A DNA stretch of 64,000 bases, taken from the NCBI GenBank assembly GCA_910578105.1, contig CAJTPD010000001.1:310001-374000 (forward strand), written 5' to 3'. Below, in pieces: positions 8,142 to 17,019 of the stretch. A program made the translations under genes and the position numbers. Source of the stretch: an uncultured Odoribacter sp. GTDB taxonomy: Bacteria; Bacteroidota; Bacteroidia; Bacteroidales; Marinifilaceae. Under the pieces are notes generated by a model that was not told where the DNA came from, did not search any database, and saw only the letters and a program-made list of their open reading frames with translations. Numbering within the stretch: position 1 is the stretch's first letter; each line of letters begins with the position of its first letter.

Positions 8142-9974
8142 TTATATTTTGCCATACAATTGTTTAATCAGGTCAATGCGTCCTAATTTTTTGAGGGTGT
8201 TCCGGATGGCTTGTTTATATTCTTTTTTGTACCAAAAAAAGAATATGTTTTGTCCTTTTTTTTCTTCCGGAGTTTTCGCTGTTTTTACTTTATTCAGCGA
8301 GTACGGATGGTAGCCGGAATAGTATATGGTGGTTGCCACTGTCATCGGGGTGGGGGTAAAGTCTTGCACCTGTTCCAGATGGAAATTCAGTTTTTTGGTG
8401 GTAATAGCTAATTCTGCCATATTTTCCGGTTTGCATCCGGGGTGGGATGAAATGAAATAGGGGATAATTTGCTGATTGAGCTGATATTTCCGGTTTATTT
8501 CATCAAATATTTTTTTCAGTTGGTAGAATAACTGAAACGAAGGTTTCCGCATAAGTTGTAAAACTTGACCGGATGAATGTTCCGGAGCAACTTTAAAACG
8601 GCCTGAAACATGGTATTTGATGACAGTTTCCAGGTATTGCCTGTTTATTTGATTGACAGGTTTGTTTCCGCTATCGTTTAAACACAGGTCGTAACGAATT
8701 CCAGACCCGATGAAGCAGTGTTTGATGGCCGGATGTTTACGTACAGCCTCATAAAGGTGTAATAAGGCAGAATGGTCGGTATTCAGGTTTTTGCAAACGG
8801 ACGGATAGGCACAGGAGGCCCGTTTGCATTGCCGACATATTTCCGGATTTTTGCCTTTCATGTTGTACATATTGGCGGAAGGGCCTCCAAGGTCACTGAT
8901 AGTTCCGTTGAAATCAGGCATCCGGGCAATGTTGTCCAGTTCTTGCAAGATGGATTGTTCTGACCGCGAGACAATGAATTTTCCCTGATGTGCGGATATA
9001 GTACAGAAAGCACAGCCTCCGAAACATCCGCGGTGTATTGTAACAGAATGCCGGATCATGTTGTAAGCCGGGATTTCTTTTCCTTTGTAGCGGGGATGCG
9101 GGAGTCGGGTGAAAGGAAGTGCGTAAATTGTATCCAGCTCTTGAGTGGTCAGCGGAGGATAGGGTGGATTTACAATGATTTGTTGTTTGCCTGTATATTG
9201 TATTAATTTTGCTGCTTCAATGCTATTGGATTCTTCTTCAATGTGTCTGAAATTTTCAGCGTGTTTCTTTTTATCGGCGAGGCAGGCTTCATGTGAATGG
9301 AGCTGTATGGTATTCCATTTTTTATGGGTGGCTATACTTTCTCCCTGATTACGGAGCACTACTGTTTGGGGAATATTGGTAAGAGAACGGAAAGGGATGC
9401 CTTTTTGCAACATTTTGCAAATATCTGTCATTGGTTTTTCGCCCATTCCGTAGATTAACAGGTCTGCCTGGCTTTCGGCCAGGATGGAAGGTCTCAATTC
9501 GTCTTTCCAATAATCGTAGTGTGTAATACGGCGGAGCGAAGCTTCTATACCTCCGATAATTACAGGTGTTTCAGGATACAATTGCTTCAGGATACGGGTG
9601 TATACAATGGTTGGCATGTCCGGACGTGCTCCGGAACGTCCTCCGGGGGTATATGCGTCGTCGGATCTTTTTCGTTTGGCTGCTGTATAGTGGTTGACCA
9701 TGGAATCCATTGAACCGGCTGAAACTCCAAAAAACAGACGGGGAGTTCCTAATTTCTTAAAATCCCGTAAATCGTCCTGCCAGTTGGGTTGAGGAACAAG
9801 GGCTACTTTTAAGCCGAGAGATTCCATTAAACGTCCGATTACTGCCGCGCCGAAAGAAGGATGGTCTACATAGGCATCTCCTGAGAATAAAATGACGTCA
9901 AGATAATCCCATCCTCTTGCTTTCACCTCTTTGGCGGAGGTTGGCAGCCATTGTAATTGCTTTGCTGTATTCAT
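8142..9974 (-). CDS. ygiQ: YgiQ family radical SAM protein
   Basis: 610 residues from ATG 9974. The open frame reaches 10340, but a TATCTTTG -7 element at 10041-10048 lies inside that extension and the true family N-terminus (QWLPTSAKEVKARGWDYLDVI) begins at 9974. Order: an N-terminal region with FSGDAYVDHPSFGAA, then the radical SAM core with C-x3-C-x2-C (Cys317, Cys321, Cys324 in RGCFGGCAFC), then the C-terminal UPF0313 part with LAPEHSS-like VAPEHSSGQV and SSHPGCKPENM. YgiQ proteins bind a 4Fe-4S cluster and SAM; their reaction is unknown. Length is usual for the family. Divergent from yitT. Confidence 0.92.
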   Translation of the reverse strand: MNTAKQLQWLPTSAKEVKARGWDYLDVILFSGDAYVDHPSFGAAVIGRLMESLGLKVALVPQPNWQDDLRDFKKLGTPRLFFGVSAGSMDSMVNHYTAAKRKRSDDAYTPGGRSGARPDMPTIVYTRILKQLYPETPVIIGGIEASLRRITHYDYWKDELRPSILAESQADLLIYGMGEKPMTDICKMLQKGIPFRSLTNIPQTVVLRNQGESIATHKKWNTIQLHSHEACLADKKKHAENFRHIEEESNSIEAAKLIQYTGKQQIIVNPPYPPLTTQELDTIYALPFTRLPHPRYKGKEIPAYNMIRHSVTIHRGCFGGCAFCTISAHQGKFIVSRSEQSILQELDNIARMPDFNGTISDLGGPSANMYNMKGKNPEICRQCKRASCAYPSVCKNLNTDHSALLHLYEAVRKHPAIKHCFIGSGIRYDLCLNDSGNKPVNQINRQYLETVIKYHVSGRFKVAPEHSSGQVLQLMRKPSFQLFYQLKKIFDEINRKYQLNQQIIPYFISSHPGCKPENMAELAITTKKLNFHLEQVQDFTPTPMTVATTIYYSGYHPYSLNKVKTAKTPEEKKGQNIFFFWYKKEYKQAIRNTLKKLGRIDLIKQLYGKI

Positions 9975-10040
9975 TTTGGAGGATATGGTATAAAATACAG
10001 GTTTATTATTGTTAAATGCAGCTTTGATTTCTTTTGTCGG

Positions 10041-10048
10041 CAAAGATA
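10041..10048 (-). promoter_or_regulatory. -7 element (TATCTTTG) of ygiQ
   Basis: Minus-strand TATCTTTG about 67 bp before ATG 9974. It decides against the longer N-terminal extension. Confidence 0.45.
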
Positions 10049-10252
10049 ATTTTTTTAATGAAAGAATACTGATATTGTATAGCGAATCGCAGACTTTATC
10101 ACTGGTTTTAACAAATTCCGGGGTCCTTTTATTTTTTATGACAAATGTCATGTTTTTTTGGAAATACTGATGATATATTTGCGCGCGTTTTGGTGGGTGT
10201 GGAAGTGTAGGGGCATAATTAACTATGATATGAAAATTTAAATATCTGACAT

Positions 10253-11221
10253 ATGAATGTAACAAAAGTTTCCTTTTATAAAGAAAAGATTTTTTCTGCG
10301 CGCTGGTTTCAAACTTGGGGCACTCTTTTATTGGGGTCAATGGTTATAGCCGTCGGTTATACTTTTTTTATGACTCCGTATCAGATTGTACCTGGCGGAA
10401 TATATGGTATTTCTACTATTCTGAACTGGAAATTGGGTTTTCCGATAGGTATGGCGGCTTTGTGTTTTAATTTGCCTTTAAGTTTGATTGGTTTTAAGAT
10501 ATTGGGGAAAGACTTCGGATTCCGTACATTTATTTGTTTTTGGTTAGTGGCTTTATTTGCGGACGGTTTTCCGTGGGTGTTGGAACATGTTTGCGGATAT
10601 ACGGCAGAATTTGCACATGATCCTTTACAATTGGTAAAAGGGGGAATCAATAATCCGGATTCAACGAAAGAAGGGGTATTATTGGCGAGTATATTCGGTG
10701 GTGTGGTTATTGGTGTAGGAGCCGGGCTGATTTTTAAAACTCGTTCTTCCAGTGCCGGTACGGATGTATTGGCTGCAGTTTTGCACAAAATCACCCGAAA
10801 ACCGTTGGGTATGATGCAGATGACTGTTGATTTAATCATTGTGGTATTGGGATTTGTTGCTTTTCCGGACTGGAAAACACCGTTTTATTCCCTGATTACT
10901 ATTTTTATCATGGGAAAAGTAATTGATGTTGTAATAGGGGGATATTCGAGTGATAAGACTTTCTTTATTGTTTCTGAGAAAACGGAGGAATTAAGGCAGT
11001 ATATTTTACAAGAATTGCACCGGGGCGGTTCTATTGTACCGGTGAACGGGATGTGGAACAGAACAGAGAAAGAAATGATTATGACGGTGGTTAACCGGAA
11101 AGAGGTGACTACTTTACAGAGGGCAATTCAGCAGATAGATCCCCGTGCTTTTACTATGATTCTCAATGCACAGGAAATCATGGGACAAGGTTTTAAAAGA
11201 ATGGATTGGGATGATAAATAA
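10253..11221 (+). CDS. YitT family membrane protein (DUF161/DUF2179)
   Basis: 322 residues. Five or six hydrophobic segments (for example GTLLLGSMVIAVGYTFFMTP, IFGGVVIGVGAGLIFK and LIIVVLGFVAFPDW) form the YitT_membrane domain with the conserved G-G-I-Y-G-I-S and SSSAGTDVLAA motifs. A soluble C-terminal DUF2179 domain follows (SEKTEELRQYILQELHRGGSIVPVNGMW). It is an inner-membrane protein of unknown transport function. A TATATTTG element at 10174-10181 is a candidate -7 box. It stands alone, convergent with hydF. Confidence 0.88.
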   Translation: MNVTKVSFYKEKIFSARWFQTWGTLLLGSMVIAVGYTFFMTPYQIVPGGIYGISTILNWKLGFPIGMAALCFNLPLSLIGFKILGKDFGFRTFICFWLVALFADGFPWVLEHVCGYTAEFAHDPLQLVKGGINNPDSTKEGVLLASIFGGVVIGVGAGLIFKTRSSSAGTDVLAAVLHKITRKPLGMMQMTVDLIIVVLGFVAFPDWKTPFYSLITIFIMGKVIDVVIGGYSSDKTFFIVSEKTEELRQYILQELHRGGSIVPVNGMWNRTEKEMIMTVVNRKEVTTLQRAIQQIDPRAFTMILNAQEIMGQGFKRMDWDDK

Positions 11222-11238
11222 AAAAGGGCTGCAAAGAA

Positions 11239-12429
11239 TTATTTTTTTGTTCTGAACATTTTTGTTGCCCTTTCAAATATTCCCTGAATCCAGGAGATTG
11301 TCATGCCATAGTTGGTAACCGGAATACCGGCTTCTATGGCTGGTTTCAGGCGGTTGTACAGTTGCCTTGAGGTAACCATACATCCTCCGCATTGGATGAT
11401 GAGAGCATAATCAGTGAACGGACGCCGGATTTGGTCTAAACCAGCAATGAAATCAAATTGTAATTGTTTTCCTGTGTATTTTTGTAATAATGCCGGTATT
11501 TTTATTCTGCCAATATCTTCGCAGGATGCATGATGTGAACAGGATTCAAGCATTAAAATCCGGTCTCCGTTTTTTAATTGTTCTATTTGGGGTGTACCTT
11601 CCATGTATTTTTCAAAATTACCTTTCTGATGTGCCAGAATGATACTGAAACTGGTGAGTGGAACAGAGGCCGGGATAAGAGGTGCTACTTTTGCGAAAAC
11701 CTGACTATCTGTGATGACTAAGTCGGGCTTCAAAGGAGTACCGGGGACAGAGAAAAATGCGGGAATTTCTTCCGGTTGCAGAACAATCCCAGTGCAATGA
11801 TGATCCAGTATGTCTCTTAACATTTGTACCTGCGGGAGAATTAAGCGGCCTGCAGGAGCTTCACTATCAATGGGGGTTACTAACATCACTAATTGTCCGG
11901 GCTGAATCAGTTCTTCCAACAAAGAATGTGGTTTCGGTTTGTCAGCCAAACGGGTGATGGCTTTGGTCAACGCAGAGTGGTCCGGTTGAAAAGTGGAAAA
12001 AGGTATAATACTGGTATTGAATTTTTTCTTTATTTCCTGACAAAATGCAGGGTTTGGAGAGACAAGGTCCGATTGGTTATGGAGAATCACAAAAGGCAAC
12101 CCCGATGTCTGAAAATGCCGGAGCAGTTGTTCTTCGTAAGGACCGAACTGGTTATTTGTAGTAACCAGAATGGCTGCATCTGCTTGTTGAACGGCTTCCC
12201 ATGTTTTTCCTATTCTTAATTTTCCGAGTTTTCCCTCATCATCAATTCCGGCAGTATCAATAAGTACAAGAGAAGCCACACCGGGTAGTTCATAACTTTT
12301 TTTGACCGGGTCGGTGGTCGTGCCGGGAATATTGGATACGACAGCCTTTGTCTGGCCGAGAATGCAGTTGATCAGTGAGCTTTTTCCTGTATTCCGCCGG
12401 CCTGTGATAACAATATGTATTTTATCCAT
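11239..12429 (-). CDS. hydF: [FeFe]-hydrogenase H-cluster maturation GTPase HydF
   Basis: 396 residues. The N-terminal GTPase domain has G1 GRRNTGKSS (about 10-18), a G2 threonine in PGTTTDP and G3 DTAGID. A dimerisation domain follows. The C-terminal cluster-binding domain has the ligand-rich stretch CSHHASCEDIGR and the CGGC pair in QCGGCMVTSRQLYNRL. HydF is the scaffold on which the 2Fe subcluster built by HydE and HydG is carried to the hydrogenase. Neither hydE nor hydG is in this window; the radical SAM gene at 44-45 kb is thiH. It lies 20 bp after the sigma-54-type regulator on the same strand, so the two are probably co-transcribed. Confidence 0.93.
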   Translation of the reverse strand: MDKIHIVITGRRNTGKSSLINCILGQTKAVVSNIPGTTTDPVKKSYELPGVASLVLIDTAGIDDEGKLGKLRIGKTWEAVQQADAAILVTTNNQFGPYEEQLLRHFQTSGLPFVILHNQSDLVSPNPAFCQEIKKKFNTSIIPFSTFQPDHSALTKAITRLADKPKPHSLLEELIQPGQLVMLVTPIDSEAPAGRLILPQVQMLRDILDHHCTGIVLQPEEIPAFFSVPGTPLKPDLVITDSQVFAKVAPLIPASVPLTSFSIILAHQKGNFEKYMEGTPQIEQLKNGDRILMLESCSHHASCEDIGRIKIPALLQKYTGKQLQFDFIAGLDQIRRPFTDYALIIQCGGCMVTSRQLYNRLKPAIEAGIPVTNYGMTISWIQGIFERATKMFRTKK

Positions 12430-12449
12430 TGATGTTTTGGTCCCTTGTT

Positions 12450-13601
12450 TTATTTGTACATTTTTACATCTTCTTCTGTTATTGTCGGATTTCCCAATAT
12501 AATTAGTCTTTCCACGACGTTACGTAATTCCCGGATATTTCCAGACCATTCGAATGCCTTGAGTGCCCCTATAGCTTCCGGTGTAATATTTTTGTGAGCT
12601 ATTCCCATTTCGTTGCATATATTTTCCAGAAAATATTCTACCAGTTCTTTTATGTCTTCGGAGCGGTCTTTGAGGGCTGGAACGTCTATAATAATTACGC
12701 TCAGACGATGATATAAATCTTCGCGGAATGTACCTTTTATGATTTCTTCTTTCAGGTTTTTATTGGTTGCGGCGATGACCCGTACATCTACGTTGATATC
12801 GTTGTCACTGCCTATACGGCTGATTTTGTTTTCTTGTAATGCCCGTAATACTTTGGCTTGTGCTTCCAGGCTCATATCGCCGATTTCATCGAGGAACAGT
12901 GTACCTCCGGAAGCGAGTTCGAATTTTCCTTTTTTTTGCTTAATAGCGGAAGTGAATGAGCCTTTTTCATGTCCGAACAGTTCACTTTCAATCAATTCCG
13001 ACGGGATTGCCGCACAATTGACTTCAATGAAAGCCTTGTCATGCCGGTTACTTTTTTCATGTAATTGACGGGCAACCAGTTCTTTCCCACATCCATTCGG
13101 GCCTGTAATTAGTACTCTTGCGTCTGATACGGCAACTTTACCAATCATCATACGGATATGTTCCAGTGCCGGGGAGCTGCCAATCATTTCGTATTTTTTA
13201 CTGACCTTGGTTTTCAGAGTGATGGTTTCCTGAACGAGTTGACTTTTATCTGTTGCATTTTTTATTGTAATGAGAATTCTGTTCAAGTCCAGAGGTTTTT
13301 CTATGAAGTCATAAGCACCTTTTTTGATAGCTTCGATGGCCGTATCAATAGTACCGTGTCCGGAAATCATAATGACAGGTATTTCCGGGGTGAATTCTTT
13401 GATGCGTTGCAAGACTTCAATGCCTTCCATTTTTGGCATTTTAATATCGCAAAAAATGATTTCCGGTTTTTCAGTTTTTACAGCTACCACTCCTTCCATT
13501 CCGTTTTCTGCCAGTACAACTTCGTGGCCCTCGAAAGCCAGAATTTCTTTCATAGAGTTGCGGATACTTTTTTCGTCGTCGATTACAAGTATTTTTGCCA
13601 T
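12450..13601 (-). CDS. NtrC-type response regulator (receiver + AAA+), no HTH
   Basis: 383 residues. The receiver domain covers residues 1-120 with phospho-acceptor Asp52 (FCDIKMPKMEG), and Lys102 near EKP. The AAA+ domain has Walker A GPNGCGKE (167-174), the sigma-contact loop GSFTSA (214-219; canonical GAFTGA), Walker B TLFLDEIGD and an arginine-finger region. The protein ends right after IRELRNVVERLIILGN...EEDVKMYK, so the usual C-terminal Fis-type DNA-binding domain is missing. Bacteroidota have a known group of such HTH-less activators. Promoter: minus-strand TACTTTTG at 13624-13631. hydF follows by 20 bp. No sensor kinase is adjacent. Confidence 0.88.
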   Translation of the reverse strand: MAKILVIDDEKSIRNSMKEILAFEGHEVVLAENGMEGVVAVKTEKPEIIFCDIKMPKMEGIEVLQRIKEFTPEIPVIMISGHGTIDTAIEAIKKGAYDFIEKPLDLNRILITIKNATDKSQLVQETITLKTKVSKKYEMIGSSPALEHIRMMIGKVAVSDARVLITGPNGCGKELVARQLHEKSNRHDKAFIEVNCAAIPSELIESELFGHEKGSFTSAIKQKKGKFELASGGTLFLDEIGDMSLEAQAKVLRALQENKISRIGSDNDINVDVRVIAATNKNLKEEIIKGTFREDLYHRLSVIIIDVPALKDRSEDIKELVEYFLENICNEMGIAHKNITPEAIGALKAFEWSGNIRELRNVVERLIILGNPTITEEDVKMYK

Positions 13602-13623
13602 GTCATTTGTTTTATCAGGATAG

Positions 13624-13631
13624 CAAAAGTA
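13624..13631 (-). promoter_or_regulatory. -7 element (TACTTTTG) for the regulator-hydF unit
   Basis: Minus-strand TACTTTTG matches TAnnTTTG 23 bp before the ATG. Confidence 0.4.
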
Positions 13632-13725
13632 AAAATAAAAAAGGAAGATATGGAAAAAGATGAAATTGAGTTTTATAGTTTTTTGGTTTTTGAATTGAAT
13701 TTGTTTTCATAGTTTTGTAGTTAAC

Positions 13726-13733
13726 TAATTTTG
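13726..13733 (+). promoter_or_regulatory. -7 element (TAATTTTG) of the patatin-barrel gene
   Basis: TAATTTTG with a TTTG at 13700-13703 (22-bp gap), ending 18 bp before the ATG. It is slightly long-spaced for the Bacteroidota consensus. Confidence 0.4.
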
Positions 13734-13751
13734 TTCTCATAGTATTTTCAT

Positions 13752-15944
13752 ATGAAGTATTTTTGGACGGTTTTAATTATAACTTTACTAATTTGTCCGG
13801 ATAATTACGCTCAGCGTAAAAAAGTCGGAGTGGTATTGAGCGGAGGTGGTGCGAAAGGAGTTGCGCACATTGGCGTTCTGAAAGTACTGGAAGAAGCCGG
13901 GATACCAATAGATTATATTGTCGGAACAAGTATGGGAGCAATTGTCGGAGGGTTGTATGCCGTGGGTTATAATGCGAAAGATTTGGATAGTATGGTCAGG
14001 GTACAGAATTGGCCTTTTTTATTAAGTGATAGGGTGTATCGTGATAATCTTCCTTTTTCAGAAAAAGAAACCAATGAAAAATATCTGGTTTCTTTTCCTT
14101 TTTCCCAAGAAAAAGGTTTTAAAGTTCCGGCAGGATTTGTCAGTGGCCAGAATATTTATAATTTATTTTCAGACCTGACAGTGGGGTATCATGATTCTGT
14201 TTCTTTTAAGAATCTTCCGATTTCTTTTGCCTGTATTGCTGCCAATATGGTGGATGGCAGAGAGATTGTTCTGGATAGTGGCATTTTGCCTTTGGCTATG
14301 AGGGCGAGTATGGCGATACCGGGGGCATTTGCACCGGTACTTTTGGATAGTATGGTGTTGGTAGATGGAGGAATTTCCAATAATTTTCCGGTGAATGTTG
14401 CTAAAGATATGGGGGCAGAGATTACTATCGGAGTGGATTTGAGCACAGGGTTGAAAGATGTGGAGGGATTGAATAATATTATGGGGATTGTTGACCAGTT
14501 AACTTCTTTTATGGGGATAAAAAATTATGAAAAAAATAAGGCTTCGGTGGATTTGTATCTGAATCCTGATTTAAAAGGTTATACAGCAGCCAGTTTTAAT
14601 GCTGAAGCAATTGATACAATGATTTTGCGTGGGGAGAGGATTGCCAGAGCCAATTGGGATAAAATTATGGAGTTGAAGAAACAAATCGGTCTGGAAAGGG
14701 ATGAAGATGGTTCTCCTCGTTTGGAAAATAAATTTTTGCATGCAGATTCTTTGTTTGTAGGTAAGATTTTTATTGAGGATGTCCGAGAGAATGATGAAAA
14801 ATGGATCAGGAGGCAATTGGGGATCAGAGAATTTTCAGTGACAACTTTGACAGGATTACGCAAGGCTATTGCTTTTTTATACGGGACCGGAGCTTTTTCA
14901 AATGTCAGTTATGCTTTAAATGGCGATCAGATATATAATTTAACTTTAAAACTGAAAGAAAAACCAGCAAGCTCATTGAATCTTGGATTTCGTTTTGATT
15001 CGGAGGAAATGGCTTCTATATTACTGAATACTACATTCAGCCACAGGATGCTGAGGGGGTCGCGCCTTTCATTGACGGGACGGTTGAACAAAAATCCTTA
15101 TGTATTGGTGGATTATTCGTTTGGAAGTACTTATCTCCGTAAATTGGGGATTTCTTATATGTATAAATACAACGACATTAATTTGTATGACCACGGGGAT
15201 AAAATTGATAATGTTACTTTTTCCTATCATCGGGGGGATGTGAATTTGTCAGATATTTATCTGCGTAATTTCAAGTTTCAGATAGGGGTGCGTTATGAGT
15301 ATTTTAAATACAAATCAATTCTTTATAATTCTGATTATTTACCTGAGGTCTCTACCTCGAAAGGTTTTGCCAGTTATTATGTTTCTGCCCATCTGGATTC
15401 TTATGATAAGAAATATTATCCGGATAAAGGATTGTCGTTTAAGGCTGAGTATTCTCTTTATACGGACAATATGGTGAATTATGACGGTCATGCTCCTTTT
15501 TCGGCTTTGACGGCTGATTTTGAACCAACGCTTCGGCTGACCCGGAGGGTGTATTTGTTACCTTCTGTTTATGGCAGGGTGTTGATTGGAAATAAAATAC
15601 CTGCTCCTTATCTGAATTGTATGGGAGGTGAAGTTGCAGGCCGTTATATCAACCAACAGTTGCCTTTTTATGGTATTCATAATCTGGAGTTGTTTGAAAA
15701 TACGGTATTGGTGGGGCGTTTGGCGTTGCGGTATCGTTTGGGCATGCGTCATTATTTGATTTTGACCGGAAATTATGCCAGACAGGCAGACAGTTTTTGG
15801 GATATTCTGGATGGAGGTGATATTTTGGGAGGAGGAATCGGTTATGCGTATAATAGTATTATCGGACCAATTAGCCTGACTTTGGATACGTCAAATTGGG
15901 ATAAAAGTCTGGGATTTTATTTTAATTTAGGTTTTTATTTTTAG
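13752..15944 (+). CDS. Patatin-like phospholipase with C-terminal outer-membrane barrel (PlpD-like)
   Basis: 730 residues. A signal peptide ends near NYAQ. The patatin domain (about 25-320) shows the oxyanion motif GGGAKG (31-36), nucleophile Ser60 in GTSMG and catalytic Asp205 in VDGGISNN. A short POTRA-like segment (about 340-400, IFIEDVRENDEKWIRRQLG) follows, then a long beta-rich C-terminus ending in Phe (NLGFYF) typical of Omp85-type barrels. This architecture matches type Vd autotransporter-like proteins, in which the barrel carries a lipase. The lipase side is probably in the periplasm or at the surface. It is followed by apbE at 10 bp. Confidence 0.88.
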   Translation: MKYFWTVLIITLLICPDNYAQRKKVGVVLSGGGAKGVAHIGVLKVLEEAGIPIDYIVGTSMGAIVGGLYAVGYNAKDLDSMVRVQNWPFLLSDRVYRDNLPFSEKETNEKYLVSFPFSQEKGFKVPAGFVSGQNIYNLFSDLTVGYHDSVSFKNLPISFACIAANMVDGREIVLDSGILPLAMRASMAIPGAFAPVLLDSMVLVDGGISNNFPVNVAKDMGAEITIGVDLSTGLKDVEGLNNIMGIVDQLTSFMGIKNYEKNKASVDLYLNPDLKGYTAASFNAEAIDTMILRGERIARANWDKIMELKKQIGLERDEDGSPRLENKFLHADSLFVGKIFIEDVRENDEKWIRRQLGIREFSVTTLTGLRKAIAFLYGTGAFSNVSYALNGDQIYNLTLKLKEKPASSLNLGFRFDSEEMASILLNTTFSHRMLRGSRLSLTGRLNKNPYVLVDYSFGSTYLRKLGISYMYKYNDINLYDHGDKIDNVTFSYHRGDVNLSDIYLRNFKFQIGVRYEYFKYKSILYNSDYLPEVSTSKGFASYYVSAHLDSYDKKYYPDKGLSFKAEYSLYTDNMVNYDGHAPFSALTADFEPTLRLTRRVYLLPSVYGRVLIGNKIPAPYLNCMGGEVAGRYINQQLPFYGIHNLELFENTVLVGRLALRYRLGMRHYLILTGNYARQADSFWDILDGGDILGGGIGYAYNSIIGPISLTLDTSNWDKSLGFYFNLGFYF

Positions 15945-15954
15945 AAATCCGGGA

Positions 15955-16953
15955 ATGATAAATGAAATGAGGGAGTTATTTTTTTTTATCGGGTGTTTGT
16001 TTGTGGTTGTTGGGTGTACCAAGCCTGTCAGGTATCAGTATACTGAGGGGAAAATGTATGGTACTTTTTACCATATTTCTTATGCTGCGCCGGTTGATTT
16101 GAAGCATGAACTGCGGACACAGATGGAGGTGGTGAATGCTTCTTTGTCTATGTTTAATTCCAATTCTGTTATCACTAAAATAAATCGGAATGAAAGCCGA
16201 CAGACCGATTCTTTGTTTCGCAGGATGTTTAAAGTGGCTCAGAAAGTTTATCGGCAAACCGGGGGCGGATACGATATAACTGTAGCTCCTTTGGTGAATG
16301 CTTGGGGATTTGGTGTCGGACGGAAAGCATTTCCCGATTCGGCACAGATTGATTCTTTACTTTTGATGGTGGGGATGGATAAGCTGGAGATAAAGGAGGA
16401 CGAGTTGGTGAAAAGCGTACCGGATATGAAATTGGATGCCAGTTCTATTGCTAAGGGACTGGGGGTGGATTTGGTGGCGGAATATCTGGACCGTAAAGGA
16501 GTTAGTGATTATATGGTGGAAATTGGCGGAGAGGTTCGGGTAAAGGGGCAGAGTTATAAGGGATGTTGTTGGCGAATTGGAATAGACCGGCCGGAGGATG
16601 ATGTGACCGGTAATGGGAGACAATTACAGATGATCGTGGGGATTACTTCCGGTGCTTTGGCTACTTCGGGTAATTACCGTAATTTTTATATTCATGAAGG
16701 GAAAAAGTATGCTCATACGATTAATCCACGAACTGGTTTTCCTGTTCAGACAGAGGTGTTGAGTGCTTCAGTGTATGCGTCTTCTTGCATGGAAGCTGAT
16801 GCTTATGCTACCGGGTTTATGGTGACGGGCTTGGAGAAAGCAAAGGATATAATCAACTATAATCCGGCATTGGAAGGTTGTTTGATATATGAAGCGGATG
16901 GGAAATTAAAGGTATGGGTATCTGAGGGATTGAAAAAGTTTATTGTACCATGA
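15955..16953 (+). CDS. apbE: FAD:protein FMN transferase (lipoprotein)
   Basis: 332 residues; an alternative ATG at 15967 gives the cleaner signal MRELFFFIGCLFVVVGC. The lipobox VVGC directs lipidation, so the enzyme is a periplasmic lipoprotein. ApbE motifs: GTFYHISY near 37, GGGYDITVAPLVNAWGFG, the LDASSIAKGLGVDLVAEYLD region and GGEVRVKG, then TSGNYRNFY and HTINPRTG. The enzyme attaches FMN from FAD to Thr in RnfG/NqrC-type subunits, consistent with respiratory Na+ pumps in Bacteroidota. It is sandwiched between two outer-membrane barrel genes, probably one operon. Confidence 0.93.
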   Translation: MINEMRELFFFIGCLFVVVGCTKPVRYQYTEGKMYGTFYHISYAAPVDLKHELRTQMEVVNASLSMFNSNSVITKINRNESRQTDSLFRRMFKVAQKVYRQTGGGYDITVAPLVNAWGFGVGRKAFPDSAQIDSLLLMVGMDKLEIKEDELVKSVPDMKLDASSIAKGLGVDLVAEYLDRKGVSDYMVEIGGEVRVKGQSYKGCCWRIGIDRPEDDVTGNGRQLQMIVGITSGALATSGNYRNFYIHEGKKYAHTINPRTGFPVQTEVLSASVYASSCMEADAYATGFMVTGLEKAKDIINYNPALEGCLIYEADGKLKVWVSEGLKKFIVP

Positions 16954-17019
16954 ATTGCTGTATTGGAATTAAATAATTTCAGGTTTACGGATTATAAAAC
17001 CTGACGGGGAGGGGATGTA

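Noticed and set aside
9975..10340. 122-codon N-terminal extension of ygiQ
   Set aside because: It contains the likely ygiQ promoter, overlaps the divergent yitT start and shows no homology.
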